26,421 bases of DNA, from positions 1-26,421 of the IMG/VR virus record IMGVR_UViG_3300049617_000041; one strand, 5' to 3'. The notes below the pieces were generated by a model. The model did not search any database and was not told the origin of the DNA. It worked only from the letters and a program-made list of their open reading frames with translations. Positions 7,853 through 14,202 of this stretch are shown piece after piece. Positions within the stretch are counted from its first letter, which is position 1. Every line of letters begins with the position of its first letter. The position numbers were made by a program, and so were the translations under genes. The DNA is from a virus.

Positions 7853-7893
7853 AACTTACCTTTCGTTTAATCTAGGTATTTAGGGCCTCGCCA

Positions 7894-8238
7894 TTAACCT
7901 CTAAATCTCCCTAGTGCTGCCTGTACTCTCGAAACTGCTTCCTCCGTGGTTTCTGCCTGTTCTGCCAGTTCCCGATATGGTTTGGCGTAATCAGGTATGA
8001 AATCATCCTGGGTCTTGGCCTCGCTCTTATCCTGGTCCCTGTTGCTGTTGAATATCAGGGCGGAAATCGTCGCCAATTGGAATTCAATCCTCCCTATGTG
8101 GTCGAGCGGGTCTATCCGGTTTCTGGCCTCGATTTCCGAAAGTTCCCTGCTATCGTGGCATTCAAGAAACTGTTTCAGGCTCATACCCTTTAGGTCTGCG
8201 GCCCGATGCCATAACAGGCGGTCGGGTCGCCTGATTAG
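7894..8238 (-). CDS. tail assembly chaperone, frameshift extension (GT-like part)
   Basis: This frame is entered from the upstream chaperone by a -1 slip at 8238-8244. The first codons after the slip read LIRRPDRLLWHRAADLKG, and then the frame continues through MSLKQFLECHDSRELSEIEARNRIDPLDHIGRIEFQ to the stop at 7894. An internal ATG at 8184 could give a separate 96-residue protein, but the codons upstream of it are protein-like and in frame with the slip. The motif S-E-x-E-A-R-x-R-I-D-P with the following helix resembles the T-domain of tail chaperones that recruits the tail tube protein. It lies just before the tape measure, as in other siphoviruses. Confidence 0.75.
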   Translation of the reverse strand, partial: LIRRPDRLLWHRAADLKGMSLKQFLECHDSRELSEIEARNRIDPLDHIGRIEFQLATISALIFNSNRDQDKSEAKTQDDFIPDYAKPYRELAEQAETTEEAVSRVQAALGRFRG

Positions 8239-8576
8239 TTTTTTACTAACTCCGTTACATCTTCCTTCCCTAATCCGTTATGCTTCATTGCAACATCGAA
8301 CAATCGGGAAAGAACGATACCGGATTTACTGGCCAGTGCTTCCAGGTCTGAATCTGAAAACACTCGATTGCCTTGCTCGTCGGCAATGCAGCGCACCAGT
8401 AGCTTTGCCCTTAGTTTGTCCGGGTTGGCCCTACCATCCTTGAATACTTGTGATTCCCACAAGTCCCGTTCATCGCCTCGCATTACCCTGATATGTACAG
8501 TAGTATTCCACTCTGGAACTACAACTGGAAGGGTGCTGCTGTCCTTGGCCTTCAAGATTAAATCTTTCAGGTCCAT
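8235..8576 (-). CDS. tail assembly chaperone (G-like part)
   Basis: 113 residues. Begins MDLKDLILKAKDSSTLPVVVPEWNTTVHIRVMRGDERDLWE, the typical layout of short phage tail assembly chaperones: a helix, a two-strand segment and a helical remainder (KLRAKLLVRCIADEQGNRVFSDSDLEALA). The start overlaps the stop of the major tail protein (TAATG) and AAGGA lies five bases upstream. The protein ends ELVKN at a TAA placed right after the slippery heptamer, so a fraction of ribosomes should make the longer G-GT form. These proteins bind the tape measure during tail assembly and are absent from the virion in known cases. Confidence 0.8.
   Translation of the reverse strand: MDLKDLILKAKDSSTLPVVVPEWNTTVHIRVMRGDERDLWESQVFKDGRANPDKLRAKLLVRCIADEQGNRVFSDSDLEALASKSGIVLSRLFDVAMKHNGLGKEDVTELVKN
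8238..8244 (-). promoter_or_regulatory. -1 programmed ribosomal frameshift site (A AAA AAC)
   Basis: On the minus strand the zero frame reads GTA AAA AAC TAA, so the heptamer A AAA AAC is in the exact X XXY YYZ phase and the stop codon follows at once. A -1 slip gives AAA AAA CTA ATC AGG and joins the next open frame. Tail chaperone pairs of this kind are classical sites for such slips. Confidence 0.85.
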
Positions 8577-9013
8577 TACGATCCTTGGGTGTAAGTGATT
8601 GCGCCGGAAACGGAAATCTTGATTTTAGAAGTCATGTTAGACTTGAGCGGCGTTTCTTTTCCGATCTCGGAAATGAAACCTGCAATCAAGTCAACGTCGC
8701 CAACAGAGTTTTGGCTTCCCACCAGTGGATACGTTACCTTGTAAAAGGCTGGTACTCCGCTTAATCCCTCGATTACCGTTCTCATGGCAGGGTTATAGGT
8801 AATCTCCATTTCAACATCTTGGATTTCTGTCCATCCAGGAATACGTTCAACCACTGCGGAAGTGTTATCACTTCGGTAGATGTTGACTACATCAACCTTA
8901 ACACCGGGCGGTGTAATGGAAAGAATTTCGGCAAATGCCGTATATGATCCACCGGAAGTGGTGGAATGTGAAAGGCTAATCCCATAGCCGATGCGAGCGA
9001 TAGTAGCAGACAT
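8576..9013 (-). CDS. major tail (tube) protein
   Basis: 145 residues. The sequence begins MSATIARIGYGISLSHSTTSGGSYTAFAEILSITPPGVKVDVVN and is almost entirely beta strands, the pattern of tail tube proteins (phage_TTP family type). It continues with YRSDNTSAVVERIPGWTEIQDVEMEITYN and ends in a sheet that closes the barrel. It lies between the tail completion protein and the chaperone pair, the standard place of the tube gene. Its ribosome binding site (AAAGGA) lies in the 3' arm of a perfect hairpin at 9024-9043, which may tune its translation or protect the messenger. Confidence 0.8.
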   Translation of the reverse strand: MSATIARIGYGISLSHSTTSGGSYTAFAEILSITPPGVKVDVVNIYRSDNTSAVVERIPGWTEIQDVEMEITYNPAMRTVIEGLSGVPAFYKVTYPLVGSQNSVGDVDLIAGFISEIGKETPLKSNMTSKIKISVSGAITYTQGS

Positions 9014-9023
9014 AGATTAAATT

Positions 9024-9043
9024 CCTTTGTTCAAGAACAAAGG
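9024..9043 (-). promoter_or_regulatory. perfect hairpin holding the ribosome site of the major tail gene
   Basis: The arms CCTTTGTTC and GAACAAAGG pair over 9 bp with a 2-base TT loop. The Shine-Dalgarno AAAGGA overlaps the 3' arm, nine bases from the ATG at 9013. A TAAATA box (9044-9049) touches the other side. Confidence 0.6.
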
Positions 9044-9065
9044 TATTTAGCCTTGCCATGTAGAA

Positions 9066-9488
9066 TTATAACGGATTGAATGCTACTTGGAATTCAAGCT
9101 GACAAATAAAGTACAAGATACTTTCTGAATCCTGTTGTGTAATAACCTCGTCCGTTCGGCCGTCAGGTTCCAGAAACACGCCTTGAATGTTGATGTTGTT
9201 ATCCGAATCGGTCCAGGTCGCACCGTCCAAGTTGGCTTGCAATTTGTCTGCAAGCTGGCTGCTGCCCTTATATGTCTGGTCGATGGCGGCAATGGTGTAG
9301 GTACAGGTGGCAAACCCGGTAGGTCCGTCACTGGCGGTTAATGTCGTTACCTTCTCAATTTTGTACACTGCAAGCGGATAGGTTTTGTCCGATTCACGGG
9401 CGTATTCTGGATATACTCGATTACCGATTATTCCTGATACGGTCGAGTCGGTGGTAAGGCGGGTGTAAAAGGTTGGTCCTACGCTCAT
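9066..9488 (-). CDS. tail completion protein (DUF3168-like)
   Basis: 140 residues, with the start MSVGPTFYTRLTTDSTVSGIIGNRVYPEYARESDKTYPLAVYKI. The pattern L-x-x-D-x-x-V-x-x-x-x-G-x-R-V-Y-P with a following P-L-x-V-Y is characteristic of DUF3168 / gp17-like tail completion proteins, which cap the tail tube and join it to the head. GAGGAAG lies upstream of the ATG. The start overlaps the stop of the preceding gp10-like gene (ATGA), and the major tail gene follows after 52 bases that carry a hairpin. The gene order supports the call. Confidence 0.8.
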   Translation of the reverse strand: MSVGPTFYTRLTTDSTVSGIIGNRVYPEYARESDKTYPLAVYKIEKVTTLTASDGPTGFATCTYTIAAIDQTYKGSSQLADKLQANLDGATWTDSDNNINIQGVFLEPDGRTDEVITQQDSESILYFICQLEFQVAFNPL

Positions 9489-9913
9489 TTGGTTTCTTCC
9501 TCGATTAAATCTTTCCAGGTTTCTGTAGTGGCCTCAATTGCTTCCTCGCTCGATTCCTCGAAAGCTCGCTCCAGGAAGTTGTTCGGCTCAACGAAAGTTC
9601 TCTTATTTCCTAGCTTGCGGTCGCCAACAAAGTGGCCATAAATAACGAAACTGAGATAGAACGCTTGGCCGAAATCTTTAGCTGATGCTCCCACCGTTAA
9701 GGCAATTGTGCCTTTGGAAGATTTCCCGGCCTTTACCTTGATCTTCCCTTTGCTGAATCCCGTTCTGGTGGGTGCCTCGGCTCTGGCGGCGTCTCTAATC
9801 ACGTTGGCACCTTGGCGCAGTCCCTTCCTGATAATGGATTTCTCTGCCTTCGTGCCGAGTGCTTCCATTTTGGCCTTAACTTCGTTAAGTCCCTCTACCT
9901 TGAATCCGTCCAT
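9485..9913 (-). CDS. HK97 gp10-like head-tail joining protein
   Basis: 142 residues from ATG 9913. A longer frame goes to 9964, but it would run deep into the previous gene, while MDGFKVEGLNEVKAKMEALGTKAEKSIIRKGLRQGANVIRDAARAEAP is the classic beginning of the HK97-gp10 family. The stretch RTGFSKGKIKVKAGKS and the later YLSFVIYGHFVGDRKLGNKRTFVEPNNFLERAFEES (G-x-x-x-x-P-x-x-F-x-x-x-A) complete the family signature. It forms part of the neck of the tail. The start lies one base after the stop of the head closure gene. Confidence 0.85.
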   Translation of the reverse strand: MDGFKVEGLNEVKAKMEALGTKAEKSIIRKGLRQGANVIRDAARAEAPTRTGFSKGKIKVKAGKSSKGTIALTVGASAKDFGQAFYLSFVIYGHFVGDRKLGNKRTFVEPNNFLERAFEESSEEAIEATTETWKDLIEEETK

Positions 9914-9914
9914 A

Positions 9915-10349
9915 TCACACCATGATTTCCGTTGCCAAAAAACGTAACTCTCGTTTGGCCTCATCTACATCGTGAACACTGTTAATGGTCAAGTACCTTG
10001 GCGGCGGGCTGGCGGTATCGTTCATTGAATTAAACTGCGCATCGGATAGGGCCTCATATTCGTCGTCCGTCATGTCGAAAAACGAAAACTCCTGGCCGAT
10101 CCTGATACGGTTAATCACGGTCTGCAAGCTGCCGTTGTACCTAATGCAAATCTGGTGAGTTGCCGTTGTGGTAATCGTGTCGGCCTGCAACAATGCAAGG
10201 TTCTGGCCTGTCAATGATTTGACGTATGCCCAACATGTTTGGATGTCGGTCCATCCCGGTACATCCTGGCCGTACTCGTCCCTTGCTGGCGTTGGCGAGC
10301 AAAAGGTAATTCGGGTCCGAATTTTTCCCCTCGGTGTAAAGTCGGCCAT
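9915..10349 (-). CDS. head closure / stopper protein
   Basis: 144 residues. It starts MADFTPRGKIRTRITFCSPTPARDEYGQDVPGWTDIQTCWAYVKSLTGQ and ends with YLTINSVHDVDEAKRELRFLATEI. The layout 'R-I-x-F, ... D-x-x-G-x-x-x-x-x-W, ... W-A-x-V, ... H-x-I-x-I-R-Y' matches SPP1 gp16-like head-tail joining proteins (Phage_H_T_join family), which plug the portal channel. AGGG lies four bases before the ATG. One base separates it from the connector gene upstream and one from the gp10-like gene downstream. Confidence 0.8.
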   Translation of the reverse strand: MADFTPRGKIRTRITFCSPTPARDEYGQDVPGWTDIQTCWAYVKSLTGQNLALLQADTITTTATHQICIRYNGSLQTVINRIRIGQEFSFFDMTDDEYEALSDAQFNSMNDTASPPPRYLTINSVHDVDEAKRELRFLATEIMV

Positions 10350-10350
10350 G

Positions 10351-10926
10351 TTACCCTACTAATTCGCTTGCTCGATACTGGTCGTAAATACACTCCAAAC
10401 CGTTCGGCACTTGGCTTAGTGTCTTCTCCGATACTGATTCACGGTTTGAATACAGGGTTGCGACGTGCAACAGAATCCCTAACGAAATGTCTCCAGGTAC
10501 ATCCGCTGCCTCTCCATACCCTGCCAAGTATTGAACGGTAATCGGTGCGTTTGGCACCGTTCCCGTGAAATAAACATAATACGTATTCCCGTCTTGACGG
10601 AGTTCGTATTGGCCTGAATCAATGGTGTTGTCGTTTGCGTCTACAATGCTGGTGATGCTTTGTACCGGGCCTCGTGGCAAGTTAAGGTGTTGGTGTGAAT
10701 AGTAGAATGTCGCCTGCACATTCCTTTGCACAAGGGTCTTTCCCATGTAACCCTCGGCATACAGGCGAGCGGCGGTAATGTAACTTGTAATCAGGCTCGA
10801 TTCGGTTTCATCGTCGGCCCTAACCTGGGCAATGGCGGTATCCACCGATACGGGTTCCTCTTCGGGCTGGCTGGTGTATTGCCAGTTATACCGTTGATTG
10901 AAATATGGGTATGGGTAGGTAGACAT
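10351..10926 (-). CDS. head-tail connector (gp6-like)
   Basis: 191 residues. After a Tyr-rich start (YPYPYFNQRYNWQYTSQ) comes SVDTAIAQVRADDETESSLITSYITAARLYAEGYMGKTLVQRNV, the helical pattern of the gp6-like connector family (V-x-x-A-x-x-H/V-L-R-x-x, D-D-x-x-I-x-x-Y-I-x-A-A). The second part, beta strands with a long insert, and the C-terminal helix (ISLGILLHVATLYSNRESVSE) also fit. It adds a ring under the portal vertex. The ATG overlaps the stop of the frameshifted small gene (TAATG) and GAGG lies seven bases upstream. Confidence 0.8.
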   Translation of the reverse strand: MSTYPYPYFNQRYNWQYTSQPEEEPVSVDTAIAQVRADDETESSLITSYITAARLYAEGYMGKTLVQRNVQATFYYSHQHLNLPRGPVQSITSIVDANDNTIDSGQYELRQDGNTYYVYFTGTVPNAPITVQYLAGYGEAADVPGDISLGILLHVATLYSNRESVSEKTLSQVPNGLECIYDQYRASELVG

Positions 10927-11151
10927 TAGACGGCCTCCGCTTTCACTGATTCCACTTTGCTTAACTTGCGGGATTTGGCCTTGTCTGTCTTTGCCGAAAC
11001 AACGGAATCGGCAAACACCTTGGCAATCTTGTTATCAAGAAATGCTTTGGCCTGGTCGTCGGCCACTTCGTAGGTCGTAGGTCTGCCCTTGAACGTATAC
11101 TTTGGCCTCGGGAAGTACGGCCGAAAACGACTGAACGAAAGTTATCCTCAT
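10926..11151 (-). pseudogene. small head-module gene broken by a 7-base tandem duplication
   Basis: The ATG at 11151 overlaps the TGA of the glycosyltransferase gene (ATGA) and the TAA overlaps the ATG of the connector gene (TAATG), so both ends are exactly where an intact gene should have them. The length of 226 bases is one base out of frame. Reading frame 1 gives MRITFVQSFSAVLPEAKVYV then QGQTYD; another frame continues YEVADDQAKAFLDNKIAK to the TAA. At 11069-11082 the 7-mer CGTAGGT is repeated twice in tandem; removing one copy restores a 72-residue protein with QTYEVADD at the junction. The restored N-terminal part resembles residues 1-43 of the adjacent glycosyltransferase. A true mutation, phase variation or an assembly error are all possible. 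Confidence 0.8.
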
Positions 11152-12092
11152 GCCTTATTTAGTCTGGCAAGAACGGTTTCGATTACTTCCTCTGGCTTAT
11201 CCCAAACATTAGGTAAGTAGGTAATGCGGTCGTTTACCTGTTGCATCCTCGGGATATAGTTTCGGTGCTGCCGAGTATGCAATCCGAAAACAATCATTTC
11301 CGTTCGGCATGTGGCGGCAAGGTGGGTGGTTCCTGAATCGGTGCCGATGTACAGGGCTGGGCTTTGCAAAAGCTCGATGGCGGCATCGGTATCCATGTCG
11401 CCAGTGTGAAGGGTCTGGCCTTCCAGGTCGTGGCTACCGGGCTTGCGGCCGATCACTGCATAGGTGTAACCGTGGCGGCGCAGGGCCTCGGCAAGCTGCG
11501 GGTAATGCTGCCAGTTCTTTTCCGGGCAAAATCCTCTGTGCCGAGTTCCGATCAATACATCGGCCTGCAAACCTCGTCGGCGTGGCCTGAACGGTATCGG
11601 CTGTGCCGGGTTGATGGCGGCGGCTGCCTGCTCCTGGTCCAGGTTTCCGGCTGGCACAACTTCGGCATGAGGATAGCGGGCCTCTAGGTCGTACCAGTCG
11701 GCCCGATAGCGTTCCATTGTTCCGACCCTTTCCAGGTCGTTCACCGGGTCTTGCCAGTCAGTCACAAATTCATCGGCTGATGGGTAAAGGGCCTCATTTC
11801 CAGGTCGGCAACAAACTATCTTGTATTCGGCCTTGTTGAAGTGAACAATACGTAAATGGGTCATAACCTCATGGCCGAATTCACCAATGAATGGCAGGAA
11901 TAGGGCGGTCTGATTTCTGCCGATGTCCAGCCGATCAAACAAGGGTCGGATGTCGTGCGGGATGTCGGCCGATGGTTTGGCAATGTTGGAATCAATCCAG
12001 GGCTTGGCAAAGGCTGGCGGTACATCATACACCATTCCTTGATAGAACGTCTTAACGGGCGTACTTATGGTTTCTACGATCTCGATTATCAT
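11148..12092 (-). CDS. GT9-type glycosyltransferase fused to a small head-module domain
   Basis: 314 residues. Residues 1-43 (IVETISTPVKTFYQGMVYDV, then AKPWIDSNIAKP) are a small domain related to the neighbouring 72-residue gene product. Residues about 62-145 contain LPFIGEFGHEVMTHL, as in phage and bacterial glycosyltransferases with a G-E-F-G-x-E motif. The C-terminal half has a Rossmann-like fold with ALYIGTDSGTTHLAA (247-260), the nucleotide-sugar binding motif of the GT9/heptosyltransferase family. The donor and acceptor are unknown. It sits between the major capsid gene and the connector genes, right after a strong terminator, so it is probably made at lower level than capsid. A role in modifying the capsid or the host envelope is inferred, not shown. 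Confidence 0.75.
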   Translation of the reverse strand: MIIEIVETISTPVKTFYQGMVYDVPPAFAKPWIDSNIAKPSADIPHDIRPLFDRLDIGRNQTALFLPFIGEFGHEVMTHLRIVHFNKAEYKIVCCRPGNEALYPSADEFVTDWQDPVNDLERVGTMERYRADWYDLEARYPHAEVVPAGNLDQEQAAAAINPAQPIPFRPRRRGLQADVLIGTRHRGFCPEKNWQHYPQLAEALRRHGYTYAVIGRKPGSHDLEGQTLHTGDMDTDAAIELLQSPALYIGTDSGTTHLAATCRTEMIVFGLHTRQHRNYIPRMQQVNDRITYLPNVWDKPEEVIETVLARLNKA

Positions 12093-12105
12093 ACCCTATT
12101 AAAGC

Positions 12106-12137
12106 AAAAGGCCACCGATTTTACTCGGTGGCCTTTT
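12106..12137 (-). terminator. strong intrinsic terminator after the major capsid gene
   Basis: On the minus strand, AAAAGGCCACCGA pairs with TCGGTGGCCTTTT (13 bp) around a 6-base loop, so the T-run is part of the 3' arm. It ends 23 bases past the capsid stop and about 13 bases before the glycosyltransferase start, so that gene depends on read-through. Confidence 0.85.
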
Positions 12138-12159
12138 ACCATTGAGGTAAAGAACACGA

Positions 12160-13338
12160 TTAGGAAGCGCCTTGGGTGAAAGTAGTCGTTCCCTGCGGAA
12201 CGAAACCTGCTCCGGCGTTCATGTACAGTTCCAAACCAAACGCATCGGTGTGAGTTGGAAGGTTCATGTAACGGACCAATCGGCGGTTGGTGCAGATACG
12301 GAGTTTGGCGCATTCGCCACTGAATGCCAGTCCGCTTACGTTGTTTGCGCCGACTGCTGAAAGCGAGTCATTGACAAACAACGGTCGGCCGAACAACTTG
12401 TCGGGCATGTCGGCAACCATTGATTCTACGTAAATCGGTCGGCCGTAGCTATCCACGATACCACGCATTGCCTGAACCAAGCTATCACTTGCGGTAAACA
12501 CAAGGTCGTTACGGTACTGCGGCGGTGTTGCATGGAACCATCCGATAATGTCGGCAAAGGTCACTCCGCTGGCACTGCTTCCGGTCTTGTTGTTGATAGA
12601 AGACGTACCCAAAGCTGCGGCGGTCCAAACGGCCTGCATTTTGTGGTCTACTCTCTTCTGTAGGTGAGGCTCTGAATAACTGAGGATATCAAATCCAGGT
12701 GCAAGCAACAGGGTATTCGAGAACCATAGGGCCTCGGAATCATACAGAGTTGCGCCCAATGTGATATTGGTAAGCGTTACGTCTTGATCCTCTTCGGTGG
12801 TGTTCGATTCACTTGGGTTAATGGCGTTGTTGGAAACGTCATTGAATACTGGAATCGAGTAGGTAGCGGTATCACTCGTGTAGAGCGGCTGATATCCACT
12901 GGCCAGTACACCGGCAATAATGGCGTTATTCAGACGACGAATGGAAACAGGCGGCCCAACAAAGGTTGGCAGCAAGGCGCTTGAACCACTGGTAGAAATC
13001 AACGTGAATTCCTGGCGGTCGCCTCGAATCCATGCGTTTACTTCCTGGCGGGCCTTGGCATACTGCTCCTGGCTGTCAGTGCCTTTGACGGTGGAAACCT
13101 TGGCCATAGGCTCATGGGCCTGACGGGCAAACTGTTCCAGGGCCTTGTCGGCTTCCAGGGTGTAGGCTGCGGCCTCTGCCTCTGCCTTCACGATACTCTT
13201 GATTTCATCAAGGCGAGCAAACCTTTTCTTGTTAGATTCGGTTTCCTCATTGGTCAATCCACGGCCTTCGGCCTTGGCTTTGTTGATTAGGGCAACAGAC
13301 TGTTCCTTAATCGAATTAAATTCTTCATGCAGTGTCAT
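12160..13338 (-). CDS. major capsid protein, HK97 fold
   Basis: 392 residues. Residues 1-105 form a charged helical delta/scaffold domain (FNSIKEQSVALINKAKAEGR, ARLDEIKSIVKAEAEAAAYT), which in HK97-type phages is removed by the prohead protease. The core starts with the typical EFTLISTSGSSALLPTFV, followed by an E-loop-like segment, and ends with the P-domain and A-domain pattern (RLVRYMNLPTHTDAFGLELYMNAGAGFV). The gene lies after portal and protease, and intrinsic terminators flank it on both sides, so it looks like a separately expressed high-level unit. The Shine-Dalgarno GGGA lies six bases before the ATG and is part of an alternative pairing in the leader. Confidence 0.9.
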   Translation of the reverse strand: MTLHEEFNSIKEQSVALINKAKAEGRGLTNEETESNKKRFARLDEIKSIVKAEAEAAAYTLEADKALEQFARQAHEPMAKVSTVKGTDSQEQYAKARQEVNAWIRGDRQEFTLISTSGSSALLPTFVGPPVSIRRLNNAIIAGVLASGYQPLYTSDTATYSIPVFNDVSNNAINPSESNTTEEDQDVTLTNITLGATLYDSEALWFSNTLLLAPGFDILSYSEPHLQKRVDHKMQAVWTAAALGTSSINNKTGSSASGVTFADIIGWFHATPPQYRNDLVFTASDSLVQAMRGIVDSYGRPIYVESMVADMPDKLFGRPLFVNDSLSAVGANNVSGLAFSGECAKLRICTNRRLVRYMNLPTHTDAFGLELYMNAGAGFVPQGTTTFTQGAS

Positions 13339-13343
13339 ATTGT

Positions 13344-13387
13344 GTCCCGTAAGTTGGGCGTTTCTTTTGTCCCAAGCTCTGCGGGAC
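13344..13387 (-). promoter_or_regulatory. capsid leader with alternative pairing over the ribosome site
   Basis: On the minus strand GTCCCG (13387-13382) can pair either with GGGAC (13373-13369) as a short hairpin or with CGGGAC (13349-13344). The second partner contains the likely Shine-Dalgarno GGGA. The two pairings exclude each other. Confidence 0.4.
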
Positions 13388-13444
13388 GATTAAGGCGCTC
13401 TGGCCTTCAATCGTTATGTATGAATCCGAAATAAAATTCTCACT

Positions 13445-13483
13445 GCAAAAGAAAAGGCGGATTGCCGAGAAGACAATCCGCCT
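13445..13483 (-). terminator. intrinsic terminator between prohead protease and capsid genes
   Basis: AGGCGGATTG and CAATCCGCCT form a perfect 10-bp stem with a 9-base loop, followed by TTTCTTTT. Another hairpin with arms ATGCAGG/CCTGCAT lies upstream at 13518-13536. It separates the protease transcript from the capsid transcript within a 216-base gap. Confidence 0.8.
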
Positions 13484-13554
13484 GAGTGGTGATTCATGGG
13501 CACTATAAAGAATGCCGATGCAGGATTTCCCTGCATACCACAACCACTTATTCC

Positions 13555-14202
13555 TTAATTGAGTGTCAATACTTCCAATTCCATCAGGTCGAGTTCAAGG
13601 GCCTGACGGTTCAAGTCTGCTTTGGCCAATTCCAAACCGATTGACGTTGATTTGAAAGCTGGGCCTGCGGTGATTGAAACCTCGTCTACCGTGTATTCAG
13701 TATAGGTCCGAATGGTTCGGCCCATTTCATCCTCGGAATCGTCCCACTTGCTGGGATACATTCCAAAGCTCATACCCTGTACGTATTTCTTTCCTACCAA
13801 TTCAACGGCGTCCTTGGCATAACTGGTATTGGGTGGCGTAATTGTTACCTGTAACCCGTATTCGTCGGCCGTATATTCCAGGGTGCCATTGTTGGTATTG
13901 CCCATTGGCATATTCAAATCGTGGCCAAACAATGCCAGCATTCCACCGGCATCGGGCTGAAATCCTTTGGCGTCAAATTTGGCGTGGTATCCGCCACGGT
14001 CATCGGAAATATCGTCCCACTTAATGGCGTATCCAATGAGGATCGGTAGTTCCTCTGTCTCTGGCGGAAGTCCTTCCGCTTCGTCATCCAGTTCTGGCGG
14101 CTCGGGCACTACCGGCATTTGGGTGGCACCGTCGAATTTCTTTCGTGGCTTCAATTCAAAGCGGCAATCACTTGCCTTAGTTGTCAAAATGACTTTTTCC
14201 AT
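13555..14202 (-). CDS. prohead protease, HK97 family (peptidase S78)
   Basis: 215 residues. Serine protease that cleaves the delta domain of the capsid protein and itself during head maturation. The family features are visible: GYAIKWDD near residue 57, the catalytic His in ALFGHDLNMPMG (His94), the catalytic Ser in YVQGMSFGMYPSKW (Ser145), and the C-terminal strand VDEVSITAGPAFKSTSIGL. AAGGGA lies upstream of the ATG. The first 19 bases overlap the end of the portal gene. The N-terminal extension with an acidic Pro/Glu stretch (VPEPPELDDEAEGLPPETE) is unusual for the family and could be a flexible insert. Confidence 0.9.
   Translation of the reverse strand: MEKVILTTKASDCRFELKPRKKFDGATQMPVVPEPPELDDEAEGLPPETEELPILIGYAIKWDDISDDRGGYHAKFDAKGFQPDAGGMLALFGHDLNMPMGNTNNGTLEYTADEYGLQVTITPPNTSYAKDAVELVGKKYVQGMSFGMYPSKWDDSEDEMGRTIRTYTEYTVDEVSITAGPAFKSTSIGLELAKADLNRQALELDLMELEVLTLN

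Noticed and set aside
6960-7883. 307-codon open frame on the + strand opposite the tape measure gene
   Set aside because: The minus-strand tape measure is clear; the antisense product is a Ser/Ala-rich artefact of the Ala/Leu-rich codons.
13325-13543. 72-codon open frame in the capsid leader
   Set aside because: It runs through the terminator hairpin and has no ribosome site; no protein pattern.
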